The notes beneath the pieces were generated by a model that worked only from the letters and a program-made list of their open reading frames with translations, was not told where the DNA came from and did not search any database. Positions 36,590 through 46,406 of a stretch of 64,000 nucleotides of DNA are shown piece after piece. Position numbers and translations under genes: made by a program. This DNA is from Stenotrophomonas rhizophila. GTDB lineage: Bacteria > Pseudomonadota > Gammaproteobacteria > Xanthomonadales > Xanthomonadaceae. The stretch spans positions 186,001 through 250,000 of the forward strand of contig NZ_RCDC01000006.1 in NCBI RefSeq assembly GCF_003651185.1, given 5' to 3'. Within the stretch, counting starts at the first letter, position 1; every line of letters starts with the position of its first letter.

Positions 36590-37477
36590 ATGACCCAGCG
36601 TAAAGGCATCATCCTCGCCGGCGGTTCGGGCACGCGCTTGTATCCGATCACAAAGGGGGTCAGCAAGCAGTTGCTGCCCGTGTACGACAAGCCGATGATC
36701 TATTACCCGCTCAGCGTGCTGATGCTGGCGGGGATCCGCGATGTGCTGATCATCAACACGCCGCACGAGCAGGCGCTTTTCCAGAGCCTGCTTGGCGATG
36801 GTTCGCAGTGGGGCATGAACATCGAATACGCCGTACAACCTAGCCCGGACGGGTTGGCGCAGGCGTACTTGATCGGCAAGGACTTCATTGGCGGCAAGCC
36901 GAGCTGCCTGGTACTGGGCGACAACATCTTCCATGGCCACGGGCTGAGCGATGTACTGCGCAGTGCTGACCAGCGCGAGCAGGGCGCAACGGTGTTCGGG
37001 TACTGGGTCAACGATCCAGAGCGCTACGGTGTCGCGGAATTCGACAAGCATGGCAAAGTGGTGGACCTGGTCGAGAAGCCGGAGAAGCCGCGGTCGAACT
37101 ATGCGGTTACCGGCTTGTACTTCTACGACGGCAACGCCAGCAAGTACGCGGCCGAGCTCAAGCCTTCGCCGCGCGGCGAACTGGAGATCACCGACCTTAA
37201 CCAGCGCTATCTGCGCGATGGGCAACTGCACCTGGAAGCCCTCGGGCGCGGGTTCGCCTGGCTGGACACCGGTACCCACCAGTCATTGCTGGAGGCATCG
37301 AATTTCATCGAGACCATCCAGACACGCCAAGGACTGCAGGTGTGCTGTCCCGAGGAGATCGCGTTCGGGCGGGGCTGGATCGATGCCGCGCAGCTGGAAG
37401 CGCTGGCTGCGCCGCTGATCAAGAACGGTTACGGCCAGTACCTGCAGAAACTGCTGCAGCGGGGCGTCGTGCCTTGA
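36590..37477 (+). CDS. rmlA: Glucose-1-phosphate thymidylyltransferase
   Basis: A 295-residue nucleotidyltransferase joining dTTP and glucose-1-P. It shows [20 protein letters not shown] and the [19 protein letters not shown] segment. Two starts are possible: 36572 (overlapping the rmlB stop, ATGA) and 36590. I prefer 36590 because AAGGA lies just upstream and [12 protein letters not shown] is the usual N-terminus in Xanthomonas. dTDP-L-rhamnose feedback inhibition is known for the family. Confidence 0.95.
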   Translation: MTQRKGIILAGGSGTRLYPITKGVSKQLLPVYDKPMIYYPLSVLMLAGIRDVLIINTPHEQALFQSLLGDGSQWGMNIEYAVQPSPDGLAQAYLIGKDFIGGKPSCLVLGDNIFHGHGLSDVLRSADQREQGATVFGYWVNDPERYGVAEFDKHGKVVDLVEKPEKPRSNYAVTGLYFYDGNASKYAAELKPSPRGELEITDLNQRYLRDGQLHLEALGRGFAWLDTGTHQSLLEASNFIETIQTRQGLQVCCPEEIAFGRGWIDAAQLEALAAPLIKNGYGQYLQKLLQRGVVP

Positions 37478-38031
37478 AACTCATTCCATCCTCGCTGCCA
37501 GGCTGCGTGTTGATCGAGCCGGCGGTATTCGGGGATTCGCGCGGCTTCTTCTTCGAGACGTGGAACGCTGAGCGCTATGCCGCGCAGGGGCTGCCTAGCA
37601 CGTTCGTGCAGAGCAATGTCTCCAGTTCGGCCAAAGGCGTGCTGCGCGGCCTGCATTACCAGTGGCCGCGCCCGCAGGGCAAGCTGGTGACGGTGCTGCA
37701 GGGTGAGGTGTACGACGTGGCGGTGGACATCCGCCGCGGTTCGCCCACCTTCGGCCGCTGGGAGGCGTTCATGCTCAGCGGCGAGAACCGCCGCCAGTTG
37801 TGGATACCGCCCGGCTTCGCGCATGGATTTGCGGTGCTCTCCGAGACGGCTTTGTTCAATTACCTGTGTACCGATGTGTATGTCAAAGACGCCGATGCGG
37901 CGATCCGCTGGAACGATGCCGACCTGGCGGTCGACTGGCCGATCAGCGCGCCTTCGCTGTCAGCCAAGGATGAGCAGGCGCCGTTTCTGAACGACGTCGC
38001 GGAGGAACGTCTGCCGGTCTACCTGCCATGA
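37474..38031 (+). CDS. rmlC: dTDP-4-dehydrorhamnose 3,5-epimerase
   Basis: A 185-residue cupin-fold epimerase, the normal length. Motifs: [30 protein letters not shown] (catalytic His in GLHYQ), and [14 protein letters not shown]. The only start that keeps the conserved N-terminus is TTG at 37474, overlapping the rmlA stop (TTGA). It is coupled upstream and downstream by four-base overlaps. Confidence 0.94.
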   Translation: MKLIPSSLPGCVLIEPAVFGDSRGFFFETWNAERYAAQGLPSTFVQSNVSSSAKGVLRGLHYQWPRPQGKLVTVLQGEVYDVAVDIRRGSPTFGRWEAFMLSGENRRQLWIPPGFAHGFAVLSETALFNYLCTDVYVKDADAAIRWNDADLAVDWPISAPSLSAKDEQAPFLNDVAEERLPVYLP

Positions 38032-38927
38032 CGCTGCTCGTGCTGGGGGGCAACGGGCAGCTCGGCCAGGAACTGCGGCGCGCGCTTGCGCCGCTCGGCC
38101 CCGTGATCCCGACGACCCGCACCGGTCTGCTCGCAGATGGCATTGCCTGCGAGAGGGCCGACTTCGATGAGCCCGCGTCGCTGGCGTCCTTGCTGGACCG
38201 CCTGCTGCCGTCGGTGGTGGTCAACGCCGCCGCGTACACGGCGGTGGACCGGGCAGAGCAGGAGCCGGAAGCGGCACGTCGCGCCAATACCGAGGCACCC
38301 GGCGTGCTTGCGCGCTGGTGTGCGCGGCGTGGCGTGCCATACGTGCACTACTCCACCGACTACGTGTTCGATGGCCAGTCGCGCGTGCCGTACCGCGAAG
38401 ATGCGCCGACCGCACCGCTCAACGTGTATGGGATGACCAAGCGGGATGGCGAAGACGCCATTCGTGCTGCCGCCGGCCATCATCTGATCTTCCGCACCGC
38501 GTGGGTATATGCCGAACACAGCGCCAACTTCCTGAGTACGATGCTTCGCGTGGGCGCCGAGCGCGACGTAGTGCGCGTGGTCGCCGACCAGATAGGTACC
38601 CCCACGCCCGCAGCGTTGATCGCAGATGTCACCGCGCACGCGTTGCGGCATGCCGGGCGCCTGTCCGGTACCTGGCACCTTACCGCCACCGGTGAGACGA
38701 GTTGGTACGGCTTTGCCGAAGCGATCTTCGCCGAAGCCATCGCCAGGGGCGTGTTGCCGCGAGCTCCCCGGGTGGAAGCGATCACCACCGCCGAGTACCC
38801 CACGCCCGCGCCACGGCCGGCGTACTCGCGCTTGGACGTATCGCGGCTGCAGAGAGATTTCGATCTCACTCTGCCGAGTTGGCAGGAAGGCCTTGCGCAG
38901 GTAATGGCGCACCTGCAACCGCGCTGA
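38028..38927 (+). CDS. rmlD: dTDP-4-dehydrorhamnose reductase
   Basis: A 299-residue SDR finishing dTDP-L-rhamnose. It shows VLGGNGQLGQELRR at the start, VVNAAAYTAVDRAEQEPEAA, HYSTDYVFDG and YGMTKRDGE (Tyr-x3-Lys). It overlaps rmlC by ATGA and closes the rmlBACD operon. The CoA-transferase pair begins 59 bases later; a TACAAT hexamer (about 38950) just after rmlD could serve those genes. Confidence 0.95.
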   Translation: MTLLVLGGNGQLGQELRRALAPLGPVIPTTRTGLLADGIACERADFDEPASLASLLDRLLPSVVVNAAAYTAVDRAEQEPEAARRANTEAPGVLARWCARRGVPYVHYSTDYVFDGQSRVPYREDAPTAPLNVYGMTKRDGEDAIRAAAGHHLIFRTAWVYAEHSANFLSTMLRVGAERDVVRVVADQIGTPTPAALIADVTAHALRHAGRLSGTWHLTATGETSWYGFAEAIFAEAIARGVLPRAPRVEAITTAEYPTPAPRPAYSRLDVSRLQRDFDLTLPSWQEGLAQVMAHLQPR

Positions 38928-38986
38928 GGGGCATGCGGCAGCGAGGGGCTACAATGGCGGCTTACATCAACGAGGTGAGGGCGTAG

Positions 38987-39721
38987 ATGAGCAAGTCCCC
39001 AGACAACGCCGTGCGACCTGGCAAGCGGTACGCCAGTGCAGCCGAGGCGCTGCAAGGTGCCATCGCCGATGGCCAGACGTTGGCGGTCGGCGGGTTCGGC
39101 CTGTGCGGTATTCCCGAGGCCCTGATCGCTGCGTTGCGCGATACCGGGGCCAAGGATCTGACCGTGATCTCCAACAATGCGGGCGTGGATGGCTTTGGCC
39201 TCGGCCAACTGCTGGCGACCCGTCAGATCCGGAAAATGATCTCGTCCTATGTGGGTGAGAACAAGGAATTCGAGCGCCAGTATCTGGCCGGGGAGCTGGA
39301 GCTGGAGTTCAATCCGCAGGGCACCCTGGCCGAGCGGCTGCGCGCCGGTGGCGCGGGCATCCCGGCCTTCTTCACTGCAACCGGCTACGGCACGGTGGTG
39401 GCCGAGGGCAAGGAAACCCGCGCGTTCGATGGCAAACACTATGTGATGGAAACCGCGCTGCGCGCGGACGTCGCACTGGTCAAAGCCTGGAAGGCCGACG
39501 AGGCCGGCAACCTGGTGTTCCGCAAGACCGCGCGCAACTTCAACCCGGCCTGCGCGATGGCCGGCAAGCTGTGCATCGTGGAAGTGGAGGAGGTGGTGCC
39601 GGTGGGCAGCATCGACCCGGACCAGGTCCACCTGCCAGGCATCTACGTGCACCGCATCGTGCACAACCCGCATCCCGAGAAGCGTATCGAACAGCGTACC
39701 GTGCGCCAGGAGGCGAACTGA
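38987..39721 (+). CDS. scoA: 3-oxoacid CoA-transferase subunit A
   Basis: A 244-residue subunit of a two-part family I CoA-transferase moving CoA between succinate and 3-oxoacids. The motif [14 protein letters not shown] (about 31-44) is the CoA-transferase subunit A signature. The start is ATG 38987 and subunit B starts one base after its stop. Homologues lie next to rml/xan genes in Xanthomonas LPS loci. The exact acyl substrate is not fixed by sequence. Confidence 0.9.
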   Translation: MSKSPDNAVRPGKRYASAAEALQGAIADGQTLAVGGFGLCGIPEALIAALRDTGAKDLTVISNNAGVDGFGLGQLLATRQIRKMISSYVGENKEFERQYLAGELELEFNPQGTLAERLRAGGAGIPAFFTATGYGTVVAEGKETRAFDGKHYVMETALRADVALVKAWKADEAGNLVFRKTARNFNPACAMAGKLCIVEVEEVVPVGSIDPDQVHLPGIYVHRIVHNPHPEKRIEQRTVRQEAN

Positions 39722-39722
39722 G

Positions 39723-40352
39723 ATGGCCTGGACCCGCGATGAAATGGCACAGCGCGCCGCGCGCGAACTGACCGACGGCGCCTACGTGAACCTGGGCATC
39801 GGCCTGCCAACCCTGGTCGCCAACCACATTCCCGACGGCGTGGATGTGTGGCTGCAGTCCGAAAATGGCCTGCTGGGCATCGGCCCGTTCCCGACCGAGG
39901 CCGAGGTGGACGCCGACCTGATCAACGCTGGCAAGCAGACGGTGACCGCACGTGCGGGTGCCAGCTACTTCGGCAGCCACGACAGCTTCGCGATGATCCG
40001 CGGTGGTCACATCAACCTGGCCATCCTTGGCGCGATGCAGGTCACCGACAAGGGCGACCTGGCCAACTGGATGGTGCCGGGCAAGATGGTCAAGGGCATG
40101 GGCGGGGCGATGGATCTGGTCGCCGGCGTGCAGCGCGTGGTGGTGCTGATGGAGCACACCGCCAAGAGCGGCGAGCACAAGATTCTGCCCGAGTGCACGC
40201 TGCCGCTGACTGGCGTGGGCGTGGTCGATCGCATCATCACCGAACTGGCCGTGTTCGATGTCACCGATAAGGGGTTGGTGCTGGTCGAGGCTGCCCCGGG
40301 TGTGGGTATCGATGAGTTGAAGGAAAAGACCGGCGTGGCGTTCAGCGATTGA
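39723..40352 (+). CDS. scoB: 3-oxoacid CoA-transferase subunit B
   Basis: A 209-residue catalytic subunit. The conserved [10 protein letters not shown] carries the glutamate that forms the CoA thioester, and [15 protein letters not shown] lies near the start. It follows subunit A after one base. Its 3' end overlaps the convergent RgpF/HAD gene by 11 bases, leaving no room for a terminator between them. Confidence 0.92.
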   Translation: MAWTRDEMAQRAARELTDGAYVNLGIGLPTLVANHIPDGVDVWLQSENGLLGIGPFPTEAEVDADLINAGKQTVTARAGASYFGSHDSFAMIRGGHINLAILGAMQVTDKGDLANWMVPGKMVKGMGGAMDLVAGVQRVVVLMEHTAKSGEHKILPECTLPLTGVGVVDRIITELAVFDVTDKGLVLVEAAPGVGIDELKEKTGVAFSD

Positions 40353-43170
40353 CCGATCCGGCGACACCGGCCGCGACTCTGCCGCGGCCGGTGAAGCTGT
40401 CCTCCGTGGCGAGCGTCTGCAGCCATGGGCCCGCTGACCAATGGCCATTGGCCAGGCACTGAAGCGGCAGCAGCACACCTTCGGGGTCCAAGCTCAGGTG
40501 TTGCACATCCTCTCCCAGTGCCGCGCACGCGTCGGCGATGAAGCTCAATGCGCCCTGATGGACCTGGGCCAGGGATGCCTGGCCCGTGGCGGACAGCTCG
40601 GGCGGCGCGAACATCGGCTCGCGTCCACTGCCGGTGCCGCGGAAGCCGCAGAACTGACCGGACGGTGCTGCCAGCAGCGCTTCAAGCAGCAGGTCATGCG
40701 CCAAAATGGGGGATGCCTCCTCCGGTACCGTGCGCCCATCGTGATACCGGGCCACGGCCCAGCCATGTCCTTCCACCTTCCGCGCAGTGGCACGTAATGC
40801 GAAGTACGCTCCCCCCACGGGGCGGTCAATGATGCTCGACAGATAGGTCTGGATAGTGCCGGCATAGCCGATATCCGCGACCAGGGCAGCATCGTCGCCA
40901 ACCGTCTCGCGCCAGTAGTCCAGGTAGGCGTCGCATTCGCGTGCTGAGATGTTGAGCAAGGAGGGGAGCGCCGGCGCCAGCGTCGCGATGGCCTGATCCA
41001 GCATTTCAGGTAAATAGATGTCGCGGTCTGCCAGGGTGCCCACCTGCTCACGTACGGCCACCGCGGCTTCTTCACCCAAGCGCGAGGCAACAAGGTTCAC
41101 CAGGGGGCCGGTGTACGTACCATGCAGGAGCCGCTCAAGATCGTTCGCTTCACGCAGGCTGGCCATGCCCGCGGCGCGTCGGGATACCAGAAGATAGGAC
41201 GACCTCAGCGATCGCAGAGCCGGGGCGCTGCCGGCCAGGACGTCCCATGCTTGCTGCAGCAGGAATCCCTCGCGGCTGAGGAAGAGCACCGTTCCGATCT
41301 CGCGCTCTTTCGCGAGGTTCGCCAGCCACACCAGGTAATCCAGAACGACAGGTCCCAAGACCGTATAGCCCGCACTGTAGGCATCCAGTGTGGGCCGCGG
41401 CGAGAGATGGGACGGAGTCCAATCGCCTACTGCGGCGAAATGGTTGGCTAGCAGACCCCGCCACAACTGCTCGGGCCACGGTGCGTTGAGCCCGGCTGGA
41501 TGTCGAAGCGGGCGCAGTGCCGGCACCATGTCCAGCAACGCTGAAGGGCGCACGATATGGACGGGGGAAAGGAGGCCGCACAACTGTGGAATCTGCACAT
41601 CCGCGTGTTCGTTGTCGCCTACGTGCAGCCAGCGTTTCATCGGAATGCCTTCGCGCTGTGAGATCGCCGCCCACGTGGCGGGATCGTCCTTGCGCATCGC
41701 TGTCTCGCACGACACCCACCATTCCGATGTGAGTGCCACCACGGCGGGCGGCAGCACCTGCCGGAGCACTGCGGCCGGCAGGTACATGTCCGATAGGGCT
41801 ACAACGCGTTTGCCTCGCAACGCCTGCATGGCCGCCAACACACCTTTGCGCGGACGCAGCAGGCGCTGCTCGGTGGTGATTTCCAATTCCAGGAGCGCCT
41901 GCGGATCCACGGTGGATGCCAGTGCAGGGAAGTGCGCGTAGATCTCATCAAGTGTGGGGTCGCGCCCACTCGAAATGCGCGCGCGTTCCTCGGCGAGCTG
42001 GCGCGCCGCCGAGAAATCATCGACGCCGAACCGGGCCAGGGCCCTGAAGGAGAGGTAGTCGCGCGCGGCGTGTGGTGACAGGAACGGACGGGTCACCAAC
42101 GTATCGAATACATCGGTAGTGACCAGGTCCGCATCCAGCGCAGAGAGCTGGATGCGGGGGGCAACCGGTGTGGCGAATGCCTCTGTCCAGTTGCGCTGCC
42201 CTTCGCTGATCAGGTGCGGTGTATCGCCCGGGGCAAGTACACCGACAAGCAGACCTTGGTGGCGCGTAATGGTGGCCAGAAGGCGCTCCACTGCATGTTG
42301 CAGGGTGCCATCCACCTGGCCGGTTTCGGCGGGGAAATCGCTGGTAGTCAGATTCAATGCGAAGAGGGGGCGCAGCGCATCGACCCGTGCCCAGAACATG
42401 GAGCCTGCCGGATAATCGATGTAGGCAGTGCGGTCTATTTCCAGGCCCAGCCGTGCCGCCAATGCTGCGCAGACCTCGGCGTTGCTCAGCCATGTGTGTG
42501 CCCAGGGCGGGAGGCTTTCATGGGTTTCCGGGTAGACCATGCCCAGACGCGGCTCGGCAGCGAACATGCCCAGAATCCAGGCGACCCGCGTTTCGCTGCC
42601 CAGCAGCGAACGCAGCAGGTAGCGCCGCCACTGCTCCTGCTCGCTGCCCGTGTACAGCGACTTCTTGGTGTGGATATGGCCGACGATATCCAAGGCCGTG
42701 ATCTCATCGCGGAATGTCACCAGCAGCGGCGCGATATCGCGGCCCCGATTGGGCACGACGCGGACGTGCAATGCAGAAAGACGCGGAACCCTTGCAAAGC
42801 GTTCTTCGGCCTGGAGCTTGGCCGAGTCGTCCATCACTGACACGAGCAACTCGAACGGCACCGGGATGTGCGCCAGCAGCCCAGCGAACTCCTCTATCAG
42901 GTCCGGGTAGTACACATGGGCCATGAGCCCGACGCGCTGCTGGAGCTGGGCGAGGGGCACCGGCGCGGGAAACAGGTGCTCGACTGGCTGTGCCACCTGG
43001 ATGCGTGACGCGCTGGCCTGCTTGAGCCGATTGACGAGCCCACGAACACCCATCGCAGAGGCGACCTTGAAAATGCGTCGCAGTACCGACCACAGCCCGA
43101 CCAGCCCACCGCCATGCCGGGAGACCGCCTGGCGGGCTGCACGGACCGCGCGGGTCACAGAGGAGGTCAT
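40342..43170 (-). CDS. RgpF-like / HAD-domain polysaccharide protein
   Basis: A 942-residue cytoplasmic protein of several modules. Residues about 80-330 match the rhamnan-synthesis RgpF family ([10 protein letters not shown] at 141-150, HIHTKKS at 165-171, [10 protein letters not shown] at 253-262). Residues about 348-580 are HAD-like (DVFDTLVT at 353-360; later ALSDMYLP and [11 protein letters not shown]). The last 360 residues form a further unnamed domain ([16 protein letters not shown]). The start 43170 has AGGA upstream; the longer frame adds unrelated residues. It probably acts on rhamnose-rich glycan made from the nearby rml and gmd/rmd products. Its 3' end overlaps scoB by 11 bases. 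Confidence 0.85.
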   Translation of the reverse strand: MTSSVTRAVRAARQAVSRHGGGLVGLWSVLRRIFKVASAMGVRGLVNRLKQASASRIQVAQPVEHLFPAPVPLAQLQQRVGLMAHVYYPDLIEEFAGLLAHIPVPFELLVSVMDDSAKLQAEERFARVPRLSALHVRVVPNRGRDIAPLLVTFRDEITALDIVGHIHTKKSLYTGSEQEQWRRYLLRSLLGSETRVAWILGMFAAEPRLGMVYPETHESLPPWAHTWLSNAEVCAALAARLGLEIDRTAYIDYPAGSMFWARVDALRPLFALNLTTSDFPAETGQVDGTLQHAVERLLATITRHQGLLVGVLAPGDTPHLISEGQRNWTEAFATPVAPRIQLSALDADLVTTDVFDTLVTRPFLSPHAARDYLSFRALARFGVDDFSAARQLAEERARISSGRDPTLDEIYAHFPALASTVDPQALLELEITTEQRLLRPRKGVLAAMQALRGKRVVALSDMYLPAAVLRQVLPPAVVALTSEWWVSCETAMRKDDPATWAAISQREGIPMKRWLHVGDNEHADVQIPQLCGLLSPVHIVRPSALLDMVPALRPLRHPAGLNAPWPEQLWRGLLANHFAAVGDWTPSHLSPRPTLDAYSAGYTVLGPVVLDYLVWLANLAKEREIGTVLFLSREGFLLQQAWDVLAGSAPALRSLRSSYLLVSRRAAGMASLREANDLERLLHGTYTGPLVNLVASRLGEEAAVAVREQVGTLADRDIYLPEMLDQAIATLAPALPSLLNISARECDAYLDYWRETVGDDAALVADIGYAGTIQTYLSSIIDRPVGGAYFALRATARKVEGHGWAVARYHDGRTVPEEASPILAHDLLLEALLAAPSGQFCGFRGTGSGREPMFAPPELSATGQASLAQVHQGALSFIADACAALGEDVQHLSLDPEGVLLPLQCLANGHWSAGPWLQTLATEDSFTGRGRVAAGVAGSVNR

Positions 43171-43418
43171 CGCGTCACATCCTGATGGCGCGCAGCGAGC
43201 GGCGTGGGTGCAGTGAAGTGGCGCGCGCTGGTCACGGCCTCGCTGGCAGCCGGCGCGGTGTTTGAAGCGCTGAGGCGAAGTGGGGCCATGGAATGCTCTT
43301 TCAACGATGCCGGTCCGGCAGGCGGTCATTTTCGATCTTTGGTGGACAGGGGGCAAATCCACAGGGTCCTGCCATGGTCGGGATACGCACACCGGCGAAG
43401 GAATGCTAGCGTCACCCC

Positions 43419-44009
43419 ATGGATCTCCACCTCCCCGACGCCCAGGTGCACTGGCACCGCCACTGGCTATCCCGTGACGCCGCCGACACCCTCCAGCGCA
43501 CGCTCCGCGAGGACGTCCCGTGGGAGGTGCACAAGATTCGCATGTTCGGCCGTCAGGTCGATTCCCCGCGCCTGAGCTGCTGGATGGGCGACCCGGCCGC
43601 GCGCTACCGCTATTCCGGTACCGAATTCGTGCCGCAGCCCTGGCATCCGGCGCTGCTGCCGCTGCGCGATCAGCTGGGCGAATTCTGTGGTCACGCCTTC
43701 AACAGCGTGCTGCTCAACCGCTACCGCGATGGCGATGATGGGATGGGCTGGCACAGCGACAATGAGCCCGAGTTGGGGCCGGCGCCGGTGATCGCGTCAG
43801 TGAGCCTGGGCGCGGCGCGGCGGTTCCTGCTGCGGCGCCGGGACGACCATGCCAAGAAGGCCGAGGTACTGCTGGACCATGGCGACCTGCTGGTCATGGG
43901 CGGTCAGACCCAGCGCCATTACCAGCATTCCCTGCCCAAGAGCGCCCGGCCGCTGGCCGAGCGCCTGAATCTCACGTTCCGCTGGATTACCGCACCCGGG
44001 TCGGCGTGA
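43419..44009 (+). CDS. alkB: AlkB-type alpha-ketoglutarate-dependent dealkylase
   Basis: A 196-residue Fe(II)/2-oxoglutarate dioxygenase that repairs alkylated bases. Metal ligands His112 and Asp114 (GMGWHSDNE) and His170 (QRHYQHSLP) are in place, as are the 2-oxoglutarate arginines Arg182 and Arg188 in RLNLTFR. The length and the LLNRYRDGDDGMGWHSD motif resemble the ALKBH2/3-like bacterial group. It ends inside the convergent Mla-type lipoprotein gene by 23 bases. Confidence 0.92.
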   Translation: MDLHLPDAQVHWHRHWLSRDAADTLQRTLREDVPWEVHKIRMFGRQVDSPRLSCWMGDPAARYRYSGTEFVPQPWHPALLPLRDQLGEFCGHAFNSVLLNRYRDGDDGMGWHSDNEPELGPAPVIASVSLGAARRFLLRRRDDHAKKAEVLLDHGDLLVMGGQTQRHYQHSLPKSARPLAERLNLTFRWITAPGSA

Positions 44010-44646
44010 CTGCAGCGCGGGCGTGATCCTGCTCGCCGGTCACCAGCGTCCAGCCCACCACGTTCGTGGTCAGTGTCTGCAGCCCCTGTTCCAGCGCGGC
44101 GGTGACCTGGGCGACGTCGCTGCTGCCGACCGGGTTTTCCTGGCGGAAGGTGCGGTCGGCGACCACGCGCTGGTCGATCACGTGGATCAGCTTGGCGTTC
44201 ACCTCGATCAGCGCGGTGGGCGTGGCCTGGCCGCGGTAGTCCGCTTCGAAACGACGCACGTCCATGGCCAGCTTGTAGTCGGCGCGGATGCCGGTGGTGA
44301 CCCGGGCCACGCCGTTGATGCGGCCGGAATCCTCGAAGCCGCGCACCAGCGCGTCATCGAGCATGTCGGTGGCCGGCTGGGCCCAGCTCACGCCCTTGTA
44401 GACCTCCAGTTCGGAGGGGGTCGGGCGCACGTTGATGCGCGGGCTGTCGACCACGCGCGCGGCGCTGGGCTTGACCAGCACCAGCTGCCAATCGACGGTC
44501 GGCCAGCTCGGGTCGGCCTGGATGCGGACCACGGGCGAATAGATGGTCACCGCGCTGCGTTCGTTGCTGCCCAGCAGCGAGCAGCCACCAAGCGCGGCGA
44601 TCAGGGCGATCGGCAGCAGGGGCCGGAAGAAGGTCGGGTGGCTCAT
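43987..44646 (-). CDS. ABC-type transport auxiliary lipoprotein (PqiC-like)
   Basis: A 219-residue lipoprotein: signal peptide with lipobox LGGC (residues 19-22) and a DUF330/PqiC-like body (VLVKPSAARVVDSPRINVRP, then WAQPATDMLDDALVRGFED). Such proteins sit in the outer membrane and partner an MCE transporter. It is the last gene of the four-gene operon, overlapping the MCE gene by four bases, and its 3' end overlaps alkB by 23 bases. Confidence 0.87.
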   Translation of the reverse strand: MSHPTFFRPLLPIALIAALGGCSLLGSNERSAVTIYSPVVRIQADPSWPTVDWQLVLVKPSAARVVDSPRINVRPTPSELEVYKGVSWAQPATDMLDDALVRGFEDSGRINGVARVTTGIRADYKLAMDVRRFEADYRGQATPTALIEVNAKLIHVIDQRVVADRTFRQENPVGSSDVAQVTAALEQGLQTLTTNVVGWTLVTGEQDHARAAVTPTRVR

Positions 44647-45569
44647 TTGGGTTCGAACTCCTTGGGTGCGTCACGGCCGAGCAGGTAGCGTGCCGGGTTG
44701 TTGTCCAGGCGGTCGCTGACCCGGCGCAGATCGCGGATCAGGCCGCGCAGCTCGGTCAGGGTCGGGCCGAGCTGGGCCAGGCCATCGTTGGCGAAGCTGT
44801 TGATCGCGGCGCGGTTCTCGCCAAGGATCGAATCGGCATTGCCGGCGGCCGAATCCAGCTTGCTCAGCGTGGTTTCCAGCTTGTCCAGGATCGGCGGCAG
44901 CTGCTGCACCAGGTTCTTGTCCAGGCGTTGGATGGTGCCATTGGTGCTCTTCAGGGTGACATCCAGGCTGCGGGCGGCATCGCGCGCGCTGAGCAGCAGC
45001 GCCTGGGTGCCCTGGTCGCGGTCGGCCAGGCCGCCGCTGATGGTTTCCAGGTTGGCCAGGGTCGCGTTGATGCTGGCCACGTTGCGGTCGCTGAGCACCT
45101 GGTCCATGCGCTCGACGATGCGGTTGGCCACGTCGGTGATGTTCTGCAGCGCAGACGGGGTAGTCGGGATGATCGGGGCCGGGTCCTTGTTGACCGCGGT
45201 CAGTGCGGCGGACTGCGGGGTACCACCACTGAGCTGGATGATCGACGGGCCGGTCAGGCTGGTGATCGCCAGCTTGGCGCGGGTGTCGGTCTTGACCGGC
45301 GTATTGGAGTTCAGCCGGATCCGCGCGACCACCTGGCGCGGGTCATCCGGCACCAGGTTCAGTTCGGTGATCGAGCCGACCGCGATGCCGTTGTACTGCA
45401 CCGGGCTGCCCACCGACAGGCCGGTGACGGCCTCGCGGAACACCACGCGGTATTCCGTCCAGGTGCGATCGGATGAGTACTTGGCGGCCCACAGGCCGAA
45501 GGCCAGCAGCGCCAGTCCCACCACCAGGGTGAAGGCGCCGATCAGGACGTAATTGGCTTTGGTTTCCAT
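44643..45569 (-). CDS. MCE-domain (MlaD-like) substrate-binding protein
   Basis: A 308-residue periplasmic lipid carrier with one N-terminal membrane helix (about 8-28) and a single MCE domain (about 38-118; YRVVFREAVTGLSVGSPVQY, VKTDTRAKL). The remainder (about 140-300) is mostly helical, longer than E. coli MlaD, and may form a tunnel or hexamer rod. It lies three bases after the ATPase gene. The cargo is probably a phospholipid. Confidence 0.9.
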   Translation of the reverse strand: METKANYVLIGAFTLVVGLALLAFGLWAAKYSSDRTWTEYRVVFREAVTGLSVGSPVQYNGIAVGSITELNLVPDDPRQVVARIRLNSNTPVKTDTRAKLAITSLTGPSIIQLSGGTPQSAALTAVNKDPAPIIPTTPSALQNITDVANRIVERMDQVLSDRNVASINATLANLETISGGLADRDQGTQALLLSARDAARSLDVTLKSTNGTIQRLDKNLVQQLPPILDKLETTLSKLDSAAGNADSILGENRAAINSFANDGLAQLGPTLTELRGLIRDLRRVSDRLDNNPARYLLGRDAPKEFEPK

Positions 45570-45572
45570 GGC

Positions 45573-46403
45573 TTACTCGCTCTCGTGCTTTGCATCGCGC
45601 GCAGCACGCGCGCGCGGTCCGTGGAAGTACTCCTGGATCCACGGGTGGTCCAGTTGTTCGATCTCGTGCAGCGGGGCATTGGCGATGACCTTCCTGTCGG
45701 CCAGCACCGCCACCCGGTCACAGATCGCATACAGCGTGTCCAGATCATGTGTGATCAGGAAGACAGTCAGGCCCAGCGCTTCCTGCAGGGTCTTGATCAG
45801 GCGGTCGAAGGCGGCCGCGCCGATCGGGTCCAGCCCGGCGGTGGGCTCATCCAGGAACAGCAGCGGCGGGTCCAGCGCCAGCGCCCGGGCCAGGCCGGCG
45901 CGCTTGCGCATGCCACCGGACAGCTGCGAGGGCAGCTTGTTGATCGCATCGGCGGGCAGGCCGGCCAGCTTGACCTTGAGCAGGGCCAGTTCGTAATGCC
46001 AGCGCTCGGGCAGCTCGCTGTGATGTTCCTTCAGCGGTACCTGCACGTTCTCGCCCACGGTCAGCGACGAGAACAGCGCACCATCCTGGAACAGCACGCC
46101 GGTGTTGCGTTCGATATGCAGGCGGTTGGCCGGGTCGCTGGAGCGGGCATCGACGCCCAGCACCTCGATCTGGCCATCGTCCGGCGTGCGCAGGCCCAGG
46201 ATGCTGCGCATCAACACCGATTTGCCGGTACCCGAGCCGCCGACCACGCCCAGGATCTCGCCGCGTCGGACATCAAGATCCAAGCCGTCGTGTACCACCT
46301 GGGCGCCGAAACGGTTGGTCAGCCCGCGCACGCGGATCAGCAGTTCACCTTCATCCGTGGCGGCGTCGTCGCGGTCAGGGGCCGGGGCGGTGTCGGTGAT
46401 CAT
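45573..46403 (-). CDS. MlaF-like ABC transporter ATPase
   Basis: A 276-residue ATPase: Walker A GGSGTGKS, signature LSGGMRKRAGLARAL, Walker B PLLFLDEPTAGLDP, and the H-loop LITHDLD. The first about 25 residues are acidic and precede the nucleotide-binding domain. It pairs with the STAS-MlaE permease upstream (three bases apart) and the MCE protein downstream, so the whole set is an inner-membrane lipid transporter. Confidence 0.92.
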   Translation of the reverse strand: MITDTAPAPDRDDAATDEGELLIRVRGLTNRFGAQVVHDGLDLDVRRGEILGVVGGSGTGKSVLMRSILGLRTPDDGQIEVLGVDARSSDPANRLHIERNTGVLFQDGALFSSLTVGENVQVPLKEHHSELPERWHYELALLKVKLAGLPADAINKLPSQLSGGMRKRAGLARALALDPPLLFLDEPTAGLDPIGAAAFDRLIKTLQEALGLTVFLITHDLDTLYAICDRVAVLADRKVIANAPLHEIEQLDHPWIQEYFHGPRARAARDAKHESE

Positions 46404-46406
46404 CGG

